The notes under the pieces were generated by a model. That model saw only the letters and a list, made by a program, of their open reading frames with translations. It was not told where the DNA came from and ran no database searches. A stretch of 64,000 nucleotides of DNA, taken from positions 7,196,186 to 7,260,185 of the forward strand of contig OX442317.1 in assembly GCA_949358305.1 (NCBI GenBank), given 5' to 3'. Of this stretch, positions 1-10,885 are shown one piece after another. Each line of letters starts with the position of its first letter. Positions within the stretch are counted from its first letter, which is position 1. The position numbers and the translations under genes are program-made. The stretch comes from Strigamia acuminata (Eukaryota > Arthropoda > Chilopoda > Geophilomorpha > Linotaeniidae).

Positions 1-1422
1 GTATAACTTAGTATAATGGACATATATGTGTTGTAAAATATATTTAGGTTATAATATATATTTCAAATATATTGGTTATACATTACAAATATACTGCTAT
101 TTATGTGGACCAGAAGTTGAATATATTTGCAATATATGACTTTTTCATGTGGGGGGGCAATTCTTAATTGCGGAAATACGGAAAATCAAAAAATGTTAGA
201 ATTAGCATACTAAAAGATATATGAAACAATAACACATCGTGCATCTTGAGTACTTATTTTGTTTATTTATTTTAATGGCAATTTTGCTTGAATTAAATTC
301 AGCAAAATGGAGATTCTATTTTATTTTATTTTGTGTAAGGTGACTTTAAAAAGGTGGGGTAAGGCTGATTGAAAGACTGGCAAACGAATGAACTATGTTC
401 ATGGATGAATGTTCCTTGAGGGGGAAAAATTTGTATTCAATATGGAGAAGTTTGGACCTAAGCAATTTTTTCTCTCTCCTGTCTTTTTGTTCTGTATTCA
501 CACAAGACTGATTTGATTCCCTTAAACCTGTGCTTATGTTGCAGACGTGGAGCAAATGTTGGACGAGATTTGCCGTCTAATTCTCGGCTGCAGGCCTATC
601 GGTTTAACACTTGGGCAGCAATCAAGTTGCCTCGCAACACAAACCTCCACCACACACAGTAATTGAGTCTCTGAATGGGCCAAAACAAGTAAAGAAAAGA
701 ACATTTTGTGCCAACATTTCCTTGCTCAAATACAAATCTTGCACTTGGTGATACAAACACTCGCAGATGGTTTTGGGAGCATCTGGCTCTGCCATTGTAT
801 TTCTATGTAAACAAACATTTCGCTGCCTCTCTAAATGAATTTATTCAGCGTGCTGTTAAGAAAATTGTCGAGGCTTTTAATTTTTATTCTCATCGTCGTC
901 ATCATTCTCATTTTGCTTTTATGTCGAGTGAGTGGTTGTGGATAATTCCGCTATTGGAATTTTTTGAAAAATTTCTTGAGACATAAATTTCAATATAGTG
1001 TACGTCTTGATTCATTACCAGATGTACAACAGTTCAGGACGAGAAGGAAGAAAGAATTGGTGTTGGAAATGGATTTTTAGGAAGGAGGAATTCTCAAGTG
1101 ATCAGCATGTGCAAAAACTATTGGTGGAAAATCGATCTTCGTTAAATAATGACAAATGATAAGAGAAAAAGCGATTTGTCTTAGTTTTGTCGTTGCCATG
1201 AGTTAGCTAAATTACTTCCGCAGAATGTAAGGTAAATGCAAAAAAAATAAATAAAAATAATGCACATTGTGTGTTTTATCTCGACCACTAAACTGCTATT
1301 CATTTATGGGAGGAAAAAAAGGAAACTACGAAAAACAAAAATATAGCTTTAATCCGCTCAACGAAATCCATAAGTTTTCCCAATTTAATTTATATTTTTA
1401 ATCAAGTTGCGGTTGTTTTTTC
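1..1422. other. AT-rich non-coding stretch with a possible degenerate D-repeat fragment
   Basis: No convincing coding or RNA gene is seen. The first ~155 bases are made of AT palindromes (AAAATATATTT, TTGCAATATATG) and end in CATGTGGGGG. This resembles the 3' end of the D repeat family found elsewhere in this window, but the match is loose. The remaining kilobase is AT-rich with A- and T-runs. Open frames at 346-555 (minus) and 708-986 (plus) lack splice context or recognisable domains and look like chance. Confidence 0.4.
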
Positions 1423-2256
1423 TCATACGGTTCAAAAATATATTTTTCAATTGTAGAAATTAAACAATAATTACATTTTATATCGCTTTGTATTGCTTGT
1501 GTAGTTTAAATGCATTATCAAGTAATATCGCTAGTAATATCGATTAATATCGCCTCATTGTTTATAATATCGAATGACTAAATCTTGTACTTTGCATTGC
1601 CCAACTGTTCTATATATTTACAAACAGCTTAAAATAAACTCATTACTATACTCGAGTTGCACTCAAAAAGGCACCTCACAATGTGTACTTCCATTGGTCG
1701 AGCCAGTTTACTACTAACTCCAGACTGTATACTACTACTAGGAGAAGTAGTTTTGATTTTTATTAATTGTTGTGATTGTTATGACTAGTTTAGTTAATGT
1801 TATTTTGATTTTATTTAATAAAAAATGTTATTTCCATCATTAAAATGAAGTTTTACACATTAAAAAATGTCAAACTCTTGTTTGTTGTGTTCATTGCTTA
1901 CATCGTCTGGAAGTTTGAATTTTAGACTGTTGCCTAGGCAATCGATTGCAATGTCTGTACATTGTAATGCAATTCTGGCGTTTGGGTCTACTCTTGTGGA
2001 TCACTACACCAGTAAACTGGCTCGACCAATGGGAGTACACATTGTGAGGTGCCTTTTTGAGTGCAACTCGAGTATAGCTTCATCTTCACAAGTCTCGGTT
2101 CTCACAGCAATATATTGCTTTTCACTTAATTCATTCCAAAATGTACAGCATTTTGTAGAATTAAGTAATATTAATACATTTTACAATAGCAGGAAAATTC
2201 ATTTTCGTCAAAGTACATTGCAATATAATTTCGATGTAATTTTGCACCGTATGGGT
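1423..2256. repeat. D-family repeat, copy D1, interrupted by MITE A1
   Basis: The left end reads TCATACGGTTCAAAAATATA and the right end ACCGTATGGGT, so the ends are inverted copies of the same terminal motif. The left internal block (about 1455-1515, GAAATTAAACAATAATTAC onward) recurs at 7196-7245 in D3. The right internal block (2116-2160) is the reverse complement of sequence near 43030-43075 in D6. A separate inverted-repeat element (1647-2076) sits in the middle. The family is a non-coding, palindrome-rich mobile or formerly mobile repeat. No transposase is seen and no clear target duplication was identified. Confidence 0.6.
1647..2076. mobile_element. MITE family A, copy A1, with 64-bp matched arms
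   Basis: A 430-bp foldback element. The left arm 1647-1710 and right arm 2013-2076 are reverse complements over 64 bases with a single mismatch. Both start TATACTCGAG at the outer end and carry CCATTGG near the inner end. The interior contains ACTACTAACTCCAGACTG and GGAGAAGTAGTTTTGATTTT, which recur in A2 and A3. There is no transposase, so this is a non-autonomous element. The 136-codon open frame at 1867-2277 runs across the right half of the element into D1 and is not a credible gene. Confidence 0.85.
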
Positions 2257-3167
2257 CGGAACTGTTGCTTTATGTGAGATCAAGAAGATCTCTCATGTCC
2301 TTTGAGGCAATAAAATTCAGTGACTGTCCGCCCAAGCCACGAAGCCATAAGTAAACACCATTTATTGGTGTAATTAGTACATTTTTTTTATCTAAATGTG
2401 TATCTTTCCTCTCGAATTGAAAAGACATAGATTAAATGTTAATAATAAATCTTAGAATTTAATAAAAAATAAATAGATTGATTAAATTTTCATGTGAAAG
2501 ATTAGAGAATATTTGATTATTTCTAACGGCAGCAATTGAGTTGATGGTTAAGATTGTTACATGAGTTAATGTGGACATTTATACATTTTAAAACGAAACA
2601 TTTTTATTACCATTTAGGAGAAAAGGAGAAAAAAAAAGTAGTTGGGATTGACTTTCTTTTCAAATTGCTTTTTTCTCCTTTTTCTTCCACCTCAAACTGA
2701 TTTGCAATTCGAAGTTCATTGAGGTCTGAACTGAGGTTCCTCTGAGTTTTAAGCGTGTCCGCATCACCTTACTTAACATGCAAGGCTGCAGTGAGTGAAA
2801 ATTGGAAAAAGTCAAATGAATCTGAAGCTGATGTGCCCAATTACTTTGAATTTTTAACAGCACATTTAGCAAATGCAACCTTTGTGACCCACCATAAGTT
2901 TGAGGTTAGCACGACGTGGCCATTGGGGATTAATATTTGTCATTTGTTGTCACACGCATTCATATGCTGCTATTAAAGGGGAATTGACACTTGGGTTAAC
3001 CTCAGGTATCATGTTACATGCAGTGCAGTTACCAACCTGATATCCCCTCCACGTATTCACACACATGACGGAACAATGAAGCTTTTAATGATCCTAATCA
3101 TGATAACTCAGTTGTTGCATTCGAAAAGTTATTCACTTAAACTAAACAATCTTTCAGCCACAAAACG
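2257..3167. other. Non-coding stretch, nothing recognised
   Basis: AT-rich sequence with A/T runs (for example near 2630-2690). Overlapping short frames on both strands near 2660-2976 are shadows of each other and show no family motif. Confidence 0.5.
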
Positions 3168-3216
3168 TTTTTAATTGAAAAGCAATATATTTTAAAATCT
3201 ATTTTGACGTAGAACT
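3168..3216. repeat. D-family fragment
   Basis: A short block (AATTGAAAAGCAATATATTTT onward) matches the sub-terminal D motif GTGAAAAGCAATATATTG that also occurs at 7612-7630 and 43055-43075. It is followed by a small hairpin, GACGTAGAACTACGTC. It lies just upstream of MITE A2 and is too short to define a complete element. Confidence 0.4.
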
Positions 3217-3272
3217 ACGTCTTTCTCCACAGAGGGTTTGCAACAATCAACTTAGAGATTGGAAATTTGACA

Positions 3273-3636
3273 TATACTCTTGTCAACTACAGGATAAGCC
3301 TCACTCCCATTGGCCTAGTCTAATTACTACTAACTGTTGACTGTGTACTACCACCAGGAAAAGAATTTTTTTAGTTTTTTAAATTTTTTTGATTATTGTA
3401 ACGATTAAAATGATGTAAATTAATTTGTATTTATAATCAAATGTTTTTTCCATTCATAAAATTAAGTTTTATGCTGTTTTTAATTCAATATACGATGCAC
3501 GATGTACGATGTATACATGTGTGTTCAGTTTATTGGTTGCTTTGTCAGGAAATCAAACAATTTTTGAATTTGTTTTTTTCGATTACAATGTCTGTACATC
3601 AAGTGCGGTTTGGTCTATTTTTTGTGTTACTACACA
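3273..3636. mobile_element. MITE family A, copy A2, right arm missing
   Basis: The left end is TATACTCTTGTC and the inner arm CTCCCATTGGCC. Inside lie ACTACTAACTGTTGACTGTG and ACCACCAGGAAAAG, as in A3. The homology continues to about 3636 (GTCTATTTTTTGTGTTACTACAC, compare A1 near 1985-2009 and A3 near 3330-3352) and then stops. No reverse complement of this copy's left arm is found downstream, so the right arm was lost or replaced. Its outer arm sequence differs from those of both A1 and A3. Confidence 0.65.
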
Positions 3637-4884
3637 AGTGAAATTGCTTGAAATCGCAAAAAACAAACTCAAACAATTGCATACGAAAGTTGTCTGTTTT
3701 CAACGCTTGTCTAAAATATGCATTTATACGGGTTCAAATTAGATCCAATGCAGCTAGTGTTCTTCTTATCACCAATCAAAATGGCTAATTACTATTTTCC
3801 AAAAATTGTTTGTTTATTAAAACCAACCATTGCACAACAGCTGCGCTTTTGGTGAGAACTTCACACGGTCATCTAAAAGTAGTGGCCTCTGTCTCTTTAT
3901 TTTGAGTTTCGGGCAGCTACACAATGTAAATGGTGTACACATTCATAGTAAATGTGTGTATACAAGTTGTCATGCAGTAATAAGCGGTATTTGATGCAAA
4001 TACGGAAAATTGCAGTAATAAAATTCAGTTTTAGCATGGGAAACAAAAATCGTATCGATTTTATAAGGATACAATTTTTAAATTTAAATTGTATCGTCTT
4101 GCTTTTTGGATTCGAAATAAAAACACTTGCGTTATTAAAAATTAAATATATAAATCATTTAATCTTCCACATCATTTTATTTCATTTCTCAAGCAGAAGT
4201 AATTAGTCTTTATTTTTTGTTCTGTAAAAGAAGCCAAGAAATTATTTTCTTAATAAATGGGTAATTTTTTTGTCATTTCAAGAGAAAGGGAAAAAATATA
4301 ATTAGTTGTGGCTGAGATCCCATTATCATTAACATATAAGACGTGAAGTAATTTATGGAAGGGATCCTATTGTGAGATAGGGTGACAAGTCACAAATTAT
4401 GGGCTTAAAATTCGGCAGTAGAAACAGCTTCTATTCTCATACGACTATCTTGAGAAGATGGTTTTTGTTATTGTAATTATTATAAAGAGTGATTGTTATT
4501 AATGAGTCGAAATAATGGTATGCAATCGTAAATTAGAAAAAATTCTTCCATTTAATGACTTCTGGCTCTGTCTAGGGAATATAAATACGAAAATAAAAAA
4601 CGAGACTTATGTCTACGGTGAAATTGTCTCGTGCCTTTTTGACAAATATTCTTCAAACTGTTGAAGATTATGGGCAACCAACAACCAGTAATTTAAACTG
4701 AGGTTTATAAAAAATGTGTAATGATGAAATATTCACCTTGACATGCAAAGAATATTAGCTATTTCAAACGTATTAATCAGAAAAGCCTGCTCATAATTGT
4801 GACTGACGGTTTCAAGGTGAATTTTTCAACATCAGCAATCCAATGGTGTTACTTATGCAAGTTACTGAATACGTAATGACCAAT
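3637..4884. other. Non-coding stretch, nothing recognised
   Basis: AT-rich sequence. The small frame at 3952-4206 and its neighbours have no domain, codon bias or splice context that I can see. Confidence 0.5.
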
Positions 4885-5006
4885 GGCACGTTTTGGAGTG
4901 TTTCGCACTCCAATTCTGTACATTTCTTTCATTGTTTATTTGTGACGCGCATGATGCACGTTGCGTTCCTGCGACGTTGCGAGAACGTGTGTCGCGCCAC
5001 CTATAC
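4885..5006 (+). repeat. Double-hairpin repeat family F, copy F1
   Basis: Begins with the perfect hairpin TGGAGTG-TTTCG-CACTCCA (4894-4912), then a spacer, then TTTGTGACGC, and ends with GCGCCACCTAT. The same order (ACTCC hairpin, spacer, TTTGTGACGC, GCGCCAC[CT]TAT) is found at 62556-62631 and, on the minus strand, at 45181-45256. The segment between GTGACGC and GCGCCAC is itself partly self-complementary. Function is unknown. It could be a MITE end or a structured-RNA-derived repeat. Confidence 0.55.
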
Positions 5007-5325
5007 TTTCTTGCCAATAAATTCATTCATGTAAATATTTCTGTACACCTTGCCTCCTGTTCAATTCCATCCAACAATATCCAATTCCATCCGATACAAT
5101 CCAAGCACAGAACACACCACGTTTTGCTACATTTTATTAGCTTCCCCACATGCTTCTGTTGTGTCTAGTCTATGGCATTGTTGCTCTATAACAAATGTCA
5201 GCAACCTCATTCTCTGTTACACTTAACAACAAACAAGAATAATAAAAACAGTCAGTCGATAGTGGCATTCTATTTATTTCTCTTCATAATTAGGGCTGGG
5301 TCCTGAACCCACACGAATAACACCA

Positions 5326-5354
5326 TACAGTTCAAAAATGTATTTTGCAATATA
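5326..5354 (+). repeat. D-family left end, copy D2
   Basis: CCATACAGTTCAAAAATGTATTTTGCAATATA corresponds to the left terminus of the D family. MITE B1 starts immediately after it, so B1 appears to have inserted into this D copy. The remainder of the copy was not recognised beyond B1. Confidence 0.5.
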
Positions 5355-5731
5355 CAGTCGAGCCTCTTTATAACAAATCGTGTGATATTTTGTTACTATA
5401 AATAGTTTTTCAAATTAATAGCATTGTTAAATTGTTCCAGAAAGTTCTGTAAGTGTTTTTGACTTTGAATTGTTGTAAGACCTAACAGGTCAGTTTCTGC
5501 ATTAAAACGTTACTGTTTGGATGTTTGTTACGACTCGTCCCGAATCATCATTTCACCAACACCATCGTTTTTTCCACAAGGGATCGGAGAAATCTGTTCG
5601 TTATAACAAAAGTTCGTTACGTCAAAAATTTTTAACATGGTGTTTTCCGGCCAACCGTCCAAGCCATTTTTAACTATTTGTTATAACAAGAAATTAGTTA
5701 TACCGCGCTTTGTTGTAACGAGGTTTGACTG
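5355..5731. mobile_element. MITE family B, copy B1 (long form)
   Basis: The left terminus is CAGTCGAGCCTCTTTATAAC. The right terminus, read inverted, is CAGTCAAACCTCGTTACAAC. The element is preceded by TA, but the right flank is CT, so the TA duplication is only half preserved. The right half (ATCGGAGAAATC onward, then TTTTTAACATGGTGTT, CCAAGCCATTTTTAACTA and TTATAACAAGAAATT) matches B2. The extra ~190 bases in the left interior are absent from B2. The termini resemble pogo/Tc1-type non-autonomous elements. There is no transposase. Confidence 0.75.
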
Positions 5732-7189
5732 CTTTTCGTTGACTGCATTTCAGTAGAACTTTCAATAACAACTTAGCTGCACTGAAACCAATCGAATTAA
5801 CATTTAAAGTGTACTAAGTATCCCTTAACGAAGTTGAAAAAGTTTAAATAGTTAAATGGAAGAAAATTCGATGCAAAAAAAACTTAACAAAGGCCTGATT
5901 ATCCTAAGAACTAACGAGGGAAGGAAAGAAAAAGGGTGGGAGCGTGTGATGATATCATCAGAAAAACCCATTGACATAAAAGAAGCTGTGTACAGCTTGA
6001 TTAATCTATTGCTTCCTTTTAAATGATCAAGCAGTCATAAAACAAAAACCATTAGCCAATTAAAACCTATTGGGTCACCAAGGGACCTAAAAAAAACAAC
6101 ATAAAAATTAAAATCTAGGCCAAGATTTCATACACAATCTAAACAAAATAAATTCTAATAACAACAAACGAGGATTGCAATTCTAACAATTTATTTAAAA
6201 CCAAGTGACCAATTTAGAGGATTGATGTTTTTTTTAAAAAAAAAAAATTTTTGCTGAGATTTGTCTCGTGCCTGTTTTTCAAGGTGGGTGGGAGCCAGGG
6301 TCAAAGAGGGTATTCGACACAATCAGCGCGGAATAGGGAAAGGAGATTCAGGTCTTGGAAAATTTGCTCTGCGGGTGGTTCGGATCGATACACGAGTGGA
6401 CTAAAGAGGGAAAGAGAAAGCGAGAGATACAGTAGAGGGAGTAAAGGCACGCAAAAAATACTTGGTTGGGGCGGGGAACTTGAATGTTTAAATAAGAAGT
6501 ATCCTTTAGGGGCTAATGGAGTAATCTTTTTAATCAGATCATTTAATGCCAATGGTTCTTGAAATGTTCACTTTGGTTTATCAGATTAAATCAAAGAGCA
6601 AATTCGACCTTGTTTTTAAAGGTTTTTTTTTTTTTTTTTGTTTTTTTTCTTTTCTGGGGAAATGATTTTTCGATAAGGGTTTCTTTTTGGGTTGTTTTTT
6701 CTGCGTTACAAAAGACCTAATTAATCAGAAGAGGCTAATTAAGGAGAGCTCGAGATTTATACGTTGCATGCGAGTTTTACGCTGTGATCAACATTTCCAC
6801 GCAACCATTAAGTTGTATATGCAGGCGGTTTTTAAAAATCAGGTAAATCATCGTGTTAGTCAGCAGCAAAGTTTTGATGTATTAAAGTTGAGTTTAATAA
6901 AAAGAAAAAAAAAATTAATTATTTATTCTTAATCTTTCGGGAGAAAAAAAAACGATGATCTAGATAGGAGATGTAGAATGCAATTTGCTAATGAGAAATA
7001 ATGTGGCAGTTTTAAGAAATTAGATTTTTTTTTTTTTTTTTTTTGGTTAATGCTAATTGCAGAAATGTGTGTTAACCTCGCGCTGCTCTCGAGTGTTGTG
7101 GTTCGAAAAATGCTAAGCTGTGCAAGAAACAAACTTAGTTTTAAGGAAATGGCTGCATCGAGAAATATAGTTTTTGCTAGTTTAGGTGC
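5732..7189. other. Non-coding stretch with homopolymer runs
   Basis: Contains A- and T-runs at about 6230-6250, 6620-6640, 6905-6960 and 7026-7044. The overlapping frames at 6251-6562 and 6301-6552 are opposite-strand shadows rich in R/E/S or L/S and have no domain. Nothing else is recognised. Confidence 0.45.
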
Positions 7190-7657
7190 CATGATTGTGG
7201 AAATTAAACAATAATTACATTTTATATCGCTTGTGTAGTTTAATGCATCTCACAGTTTGCGGCAGGTACTTTTCCCTTCTAAAAAAACCCGTTAAGCCTA
7301 TAAGTATAACTTATAACTCTACCGGAGCTTACAGTATAACTGAAAATAGCGTAGCCAATCCAGTAGTTTTCCACTATTTACGTCACTGACTAAAAATCTG
7401 GATTAGAATTGACCTCTTCCACTGTCATTTTGAATTCTCCGCTTCATTCATGAAAAAAAATCATTGCTTGGATGTTGCTAAAACTTACATTGAAGGCTTC
7501 TATTAAGGTTTAAATACTATGTTTGAACATTCAGAGACATTGCTCTTGTGGTGTTTGTGCTAAGTCAACTGTGATGTGAAATGAGCTCAAAAATTGGTTG
7601 GAATGCGTTAAGTGAAAAGCAATATATTGTAAAATATATTTTTCAACCATATGGGGA
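7190..7657. repeat. D-family repeat, copy D3 (left end missing)
   Basis: The left block GAAATTAAACAATAATTACA (7199 onward) repeats the interior of D1. The right end AAAATATATTTTTCAACCAT followed by ATGGGGA is the D-family right terminus. The middle (7260-7600) is unique in this window and includes a stretch around 7290-7400 with no recognised homology. Confidence 0.5.
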
Positions 7658-9727
7658 CATCTTTGATTTCCCAGTTTAGTAAGTTTCTTCGAGCACGTCA
7701 ATGTTCAGAATGTCTTAAAAGGTGGGCGAGGGGGGTTTAAAGAGAACGGAAAACAAGCAGCTCATCTTAAACCAAGTTTAATTAAAATTCAATCACAGTC
7801 GTTTGCATTTTTGTTGTCACCCTGCCTTGTCTACACGTAAAGTGCAAGTCAAACAAAAGCATCTTACAAGTCGTAATTTAATTGTTATTCGTAGAACATT
7901 TTTTGTTAATTTTTTTTAAAATTAATAACCAAAACTACATCATAAAGCTGAAAGATTTCGATGGTTTTCATGTGGCAATAGGGGACATCATGTGGTAGTT
8001 ACCACAAGTCAATGTCTGCGGTGTATATTATTGCTGACAGCTGTTGACAACAAAGTCAATTGATATGTGGTGGATTTGCGAAATTGATCACACAATGGCC
8101 TGCAAATATCGGTGTTTGATTACTTTATTTTTCTACGGTATTCGCGCACTGGAAAACGAGTGGACATTGCGCGATAAGAGTTCCGTGGGTGTGTAGAGTC
8201 AAAACGACACTGAGCATGTAAATTGATTGAAGATTCTAATCAATATACGCTGCTTAAAAGAAGGTTAACCGCTTGAGAGCAACATTTTCCCAATAAATCA
8301 TTAAGTACAGTGATTTTGCCTTGTTCGCATTGATAGGCAATTGGAAGAGATAATTAATGCTTTACATCCTCTGCTTGAAGGTGATGTAGAAAAACCACAG
8401 CTCAATTTACATGTTGAATTTTGTGGAATCGATGTCATTTCAAGTGACAAAAGTTGTCAGAGTGGAATTATGAAAGCGAAGAAGAGAAGAAAAACCCAAA
8501 CCCGATTATGCGGGCTGTGAGACTCCAGTTTTCCCCGCACAACAGCAGAGAAAATGCGGATAATCCTATGTGTGGAAGATTGTTTTTGATATTACCAATT
8601 TATCAATAGAACATGCGATTGCAAATATTTTTTTCGCTACGAACAAAAACAAAAAAAGCAATTTTAGATGTTCCTGGAGGTAAATGAATTGTTAACACGC
8701 TAAACGACTTGTAAATTAGGGATCTTTTGGGCAATCGGATTTTAGTCGCCGTAATTGAAATTCCGCACGATATCTCTGAATTTGTAACGACGCATTTTGC
8801 TACATTTGATTCCCTCGCATGTGTTTTCCCTATCTTCTTTAACCGAATTTGTTAATTTGTTTTGTTCGCACTTGTCTGGTGATCTGGTCGGGGTGTTCAG
8901 CTACGAACTTTGACGCGTCGCCCGCGCAATTATTGGAAGTGATTGCGACAGTTCACAGCTCTGTCTTTCTTCTCTTTAATCACTTGTATTAAATTACCAC
9001 GAGCAGTCAATCGACACGTACTATTTTATCCTCGTTTCTGACACATCCCAGTCGCGGAGAATCATAATTATGTCCAGTGGTGTTTACGCGACGAATAAAA
9101 AAAGGGAGAGTTCAAACTTTTGTTTACAGCTTGTGTATTAAACCGGTCAAGCATGGCATAAATCGTACTTGGAAAGTTGGAAAAAGGTCGTAGACTGCCT
9201 ATATCAAACTCGAACTTGCAAGTAAATCGTAGAGTAGTTATAGCGAGCCGTTAAATAAACCTATCCATTACACGCGGTTATTGCGTCTTTTAATGCGTCG
9301 AAAATAATTTCCAGGGATGTGAACTGCGTTAAATTTACACATGCACTCACTCACAGATTCGCATTGGATATCCAGGCTAGGATATTATATGGAGCAGAAT
9401 ATGGTTGTCCATAAAAAGCAAAGGTTATTGGACAAGAGCGAATAGAGAAACAACGCATTTCGATCAGCTGCTTCTCTTTCTGGATCCGTCGATGGTGCTT
9501 CACTGCTTCACATTGCGGATATGGTCGAAGCATCCTCCCTTAGACGGATAAAGCGCGTTTTTCACTTGGCGCCATAGTTATAAACAAGTGATGTGCATTG
9601 ATGGGTGACTAACTCGTGCAAAGGATTTTCTTTAGTGTTGTCTAGGCAACCGAGTTCCGGACGTTATGAAATTATATCAAAGCTGATGGCGTTGAGTTGG
9701 GTGGTATCTGGTTATGTCTTAAATCCC
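7658..9727. other. Non-coding stretch, compositionally more balanced
   Basis: Somewhat higher in G+C and CpG than its surroundings between roughly 8100 and 9660. No open frame longer than about 60 codons lies here apart from 9351-9533 on the minus strand, which shows no domain. The composition could suit a regulatory region, but no specific motif cluster was identified. Confidence 0.4.
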
Positions 9728-10334
9728 ATACGGTTCAAAAAAATCTGGTGGAATTGTATTGCAATGTACTGCAGTTGAAATAATGCAATTGAAATCTATT
9801 TGGACAATGCATTTGCGATTCTCTAACAACAGTGCTTTGAGGTGCATTTTAGAACACATTTTTTTAAATATATTTTGGGATAAACTAACCTAGTTCCCCG
9901 TTTGGGGTTCGCTTCACCACAATACAACTCTTTTTTAAAAGTCACTAGTTTTAACAATATTCGACAAACAATAATATTGGAGAACGTATTTCATAATACA
10001 TTTTGCAAAACAATACCATGCAAAAACGTTTTGCAAAACAATACCATGCAAAAACGTTTTGCAAAACAATACCATGCAAAAACGTTTTGCAAAACAATAC
10101 CATGCAAAAACGTTTTGCAAAACAATACCATGCAAAAACGTTTTGCAAAACAATACCATGCAAAAACGTTTTGCAAAACAATACCATGCAAAAACGTTTT
10201 GCAAAACGCATTCTTGCAAAACTTAATGCATTTCAAAATACATTGCAATGCCTTTGGAGTACTAGCATCGCATATTGTAATTATCATTAAAACGATCAAC
10301 ATTATTGCAATATTTTTCTTTAACCATGTGGGAT
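9728..10334. repeat. D-family repeat, copy D4, enclosing a minisatellite
   Basis: Left terminus CCCATACGGTTCAAAAAAAT. Right terminus CTTTAACCATGTGGGAT, the inverted form of the same motif. The interior carries the short palindromes typical of the family (TTGCAATGTACTGCAGTTG, ATGCATTTCAAAATACATTG) and the 28-bp array at 10003-10208. Confidence 0.55.
10003..10208. repeat. 28-bp minisatellite, seven copies
   Basis: CAATACCATG recurs at exactly 28-base spacing (10011, 10039, 10067, 10095, 10123, 10151, 10179). The copies are essentially identical. Each unit contains two perfect palindromes, TTTTGCAAAA and AAAACGTTTT. The unit length is not a multiple of three and has no stop codon in any frame, so the array opens overlapping frames of 86-156 codons on both strands. 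Those frames are by-products of the repeat, not genes. Confidence 0.95.
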
Positions 10335-10807
10335 CACAGTTGGGTATTGTAAAGATATTTTTTTTAGATTGAATATGGTAATTGCTTTCGAAAATCCACG
10401 TAGTCTGGTTTGATCGTGTTTGAACTATTCCACATTCCAAAGTTGTTTTCAGACTTTAAATGGAAAATATTTAAACAAGTAAAAATGTTGTTTGGTCCGA
10501 GCAACTCTTCGAAAGCTGCTTGTTTGTATAAATGAATTTCTTTGAAACGGTTGAAAAAGAAGATTAAAGTCATCTAAAATCCATTAAGACTACTCGCTCC
10601 GTTTAGAGATGTGTTTTAGAATGCAATCAATAAATGAAAATGAAGCTGTGCCTTCTGGGGAATGTGCACTTGTTTTGTCCAATCTCAATTTATAAAATTT
10701 GATTTGCTAAATAATACTCGAAGAAACAACACATTATCTCGTTTGACTCAAGACTTGATTGTCATCTAATAATGCTTTTTAAGTTTTGTTGTGTTTGTGT
10801 TGTGGTC
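10335..10807. other. Non-coding stretch, nothing recognised
   Basis: AT-rich. The frame at 10364-10573 on the minus strand has no supporting feature. Confidence 0.45.
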
Positions 10808-10885
10808 GGCTGAAGTGCAGGCTAGTGGTTAATGCATCTGTCCGGCAAACACAGGACATGCGCTTCGATTTCCAGATGCCCTAGA
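10808..10885 (+). repeat. tRNA-like SINE head or tRNA pseudogene (10.8 kb)
   Basis: An A-box-like segment (GGCTAGTGGTTAATGC, 10820-10835) is followed about 25 bases later by a B-box-like segment (GCGCTTCGATTTCC, 10860-10873). Between them, TGTCC and GGACA can pair as an anticodon-like stem. Both boxes deviate from the Pol III consensus and no acceptor stem closes, so this is a tRNA-derived remnant rather than a working tRNA. It is followed by TTTCTATTTATTTTTTCT, a possible SINE tail. Confidence 0.4.

Noticed and set aside
1867-2277. 136-codon + strand open frame
   Set aside because: It lies across the right half of MITE A1 and into the D1 repeat. No domain, and the coding phase ignores the element boundaries.
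7090-7110. GGTTCGAAAAA resembling a Pol III B-box
   Set aside because: Second half does not match the consensus and there is no paired stem or A-box.
9902-10440. Overlapping open frames of 86-156 codons on both strands with QNNTMQKRFAK- or CKTFLHGIV-type repeats
   Set aside because: All are translations of the 28-bp minisatellite, which has no stop in any frame. There is no gene.
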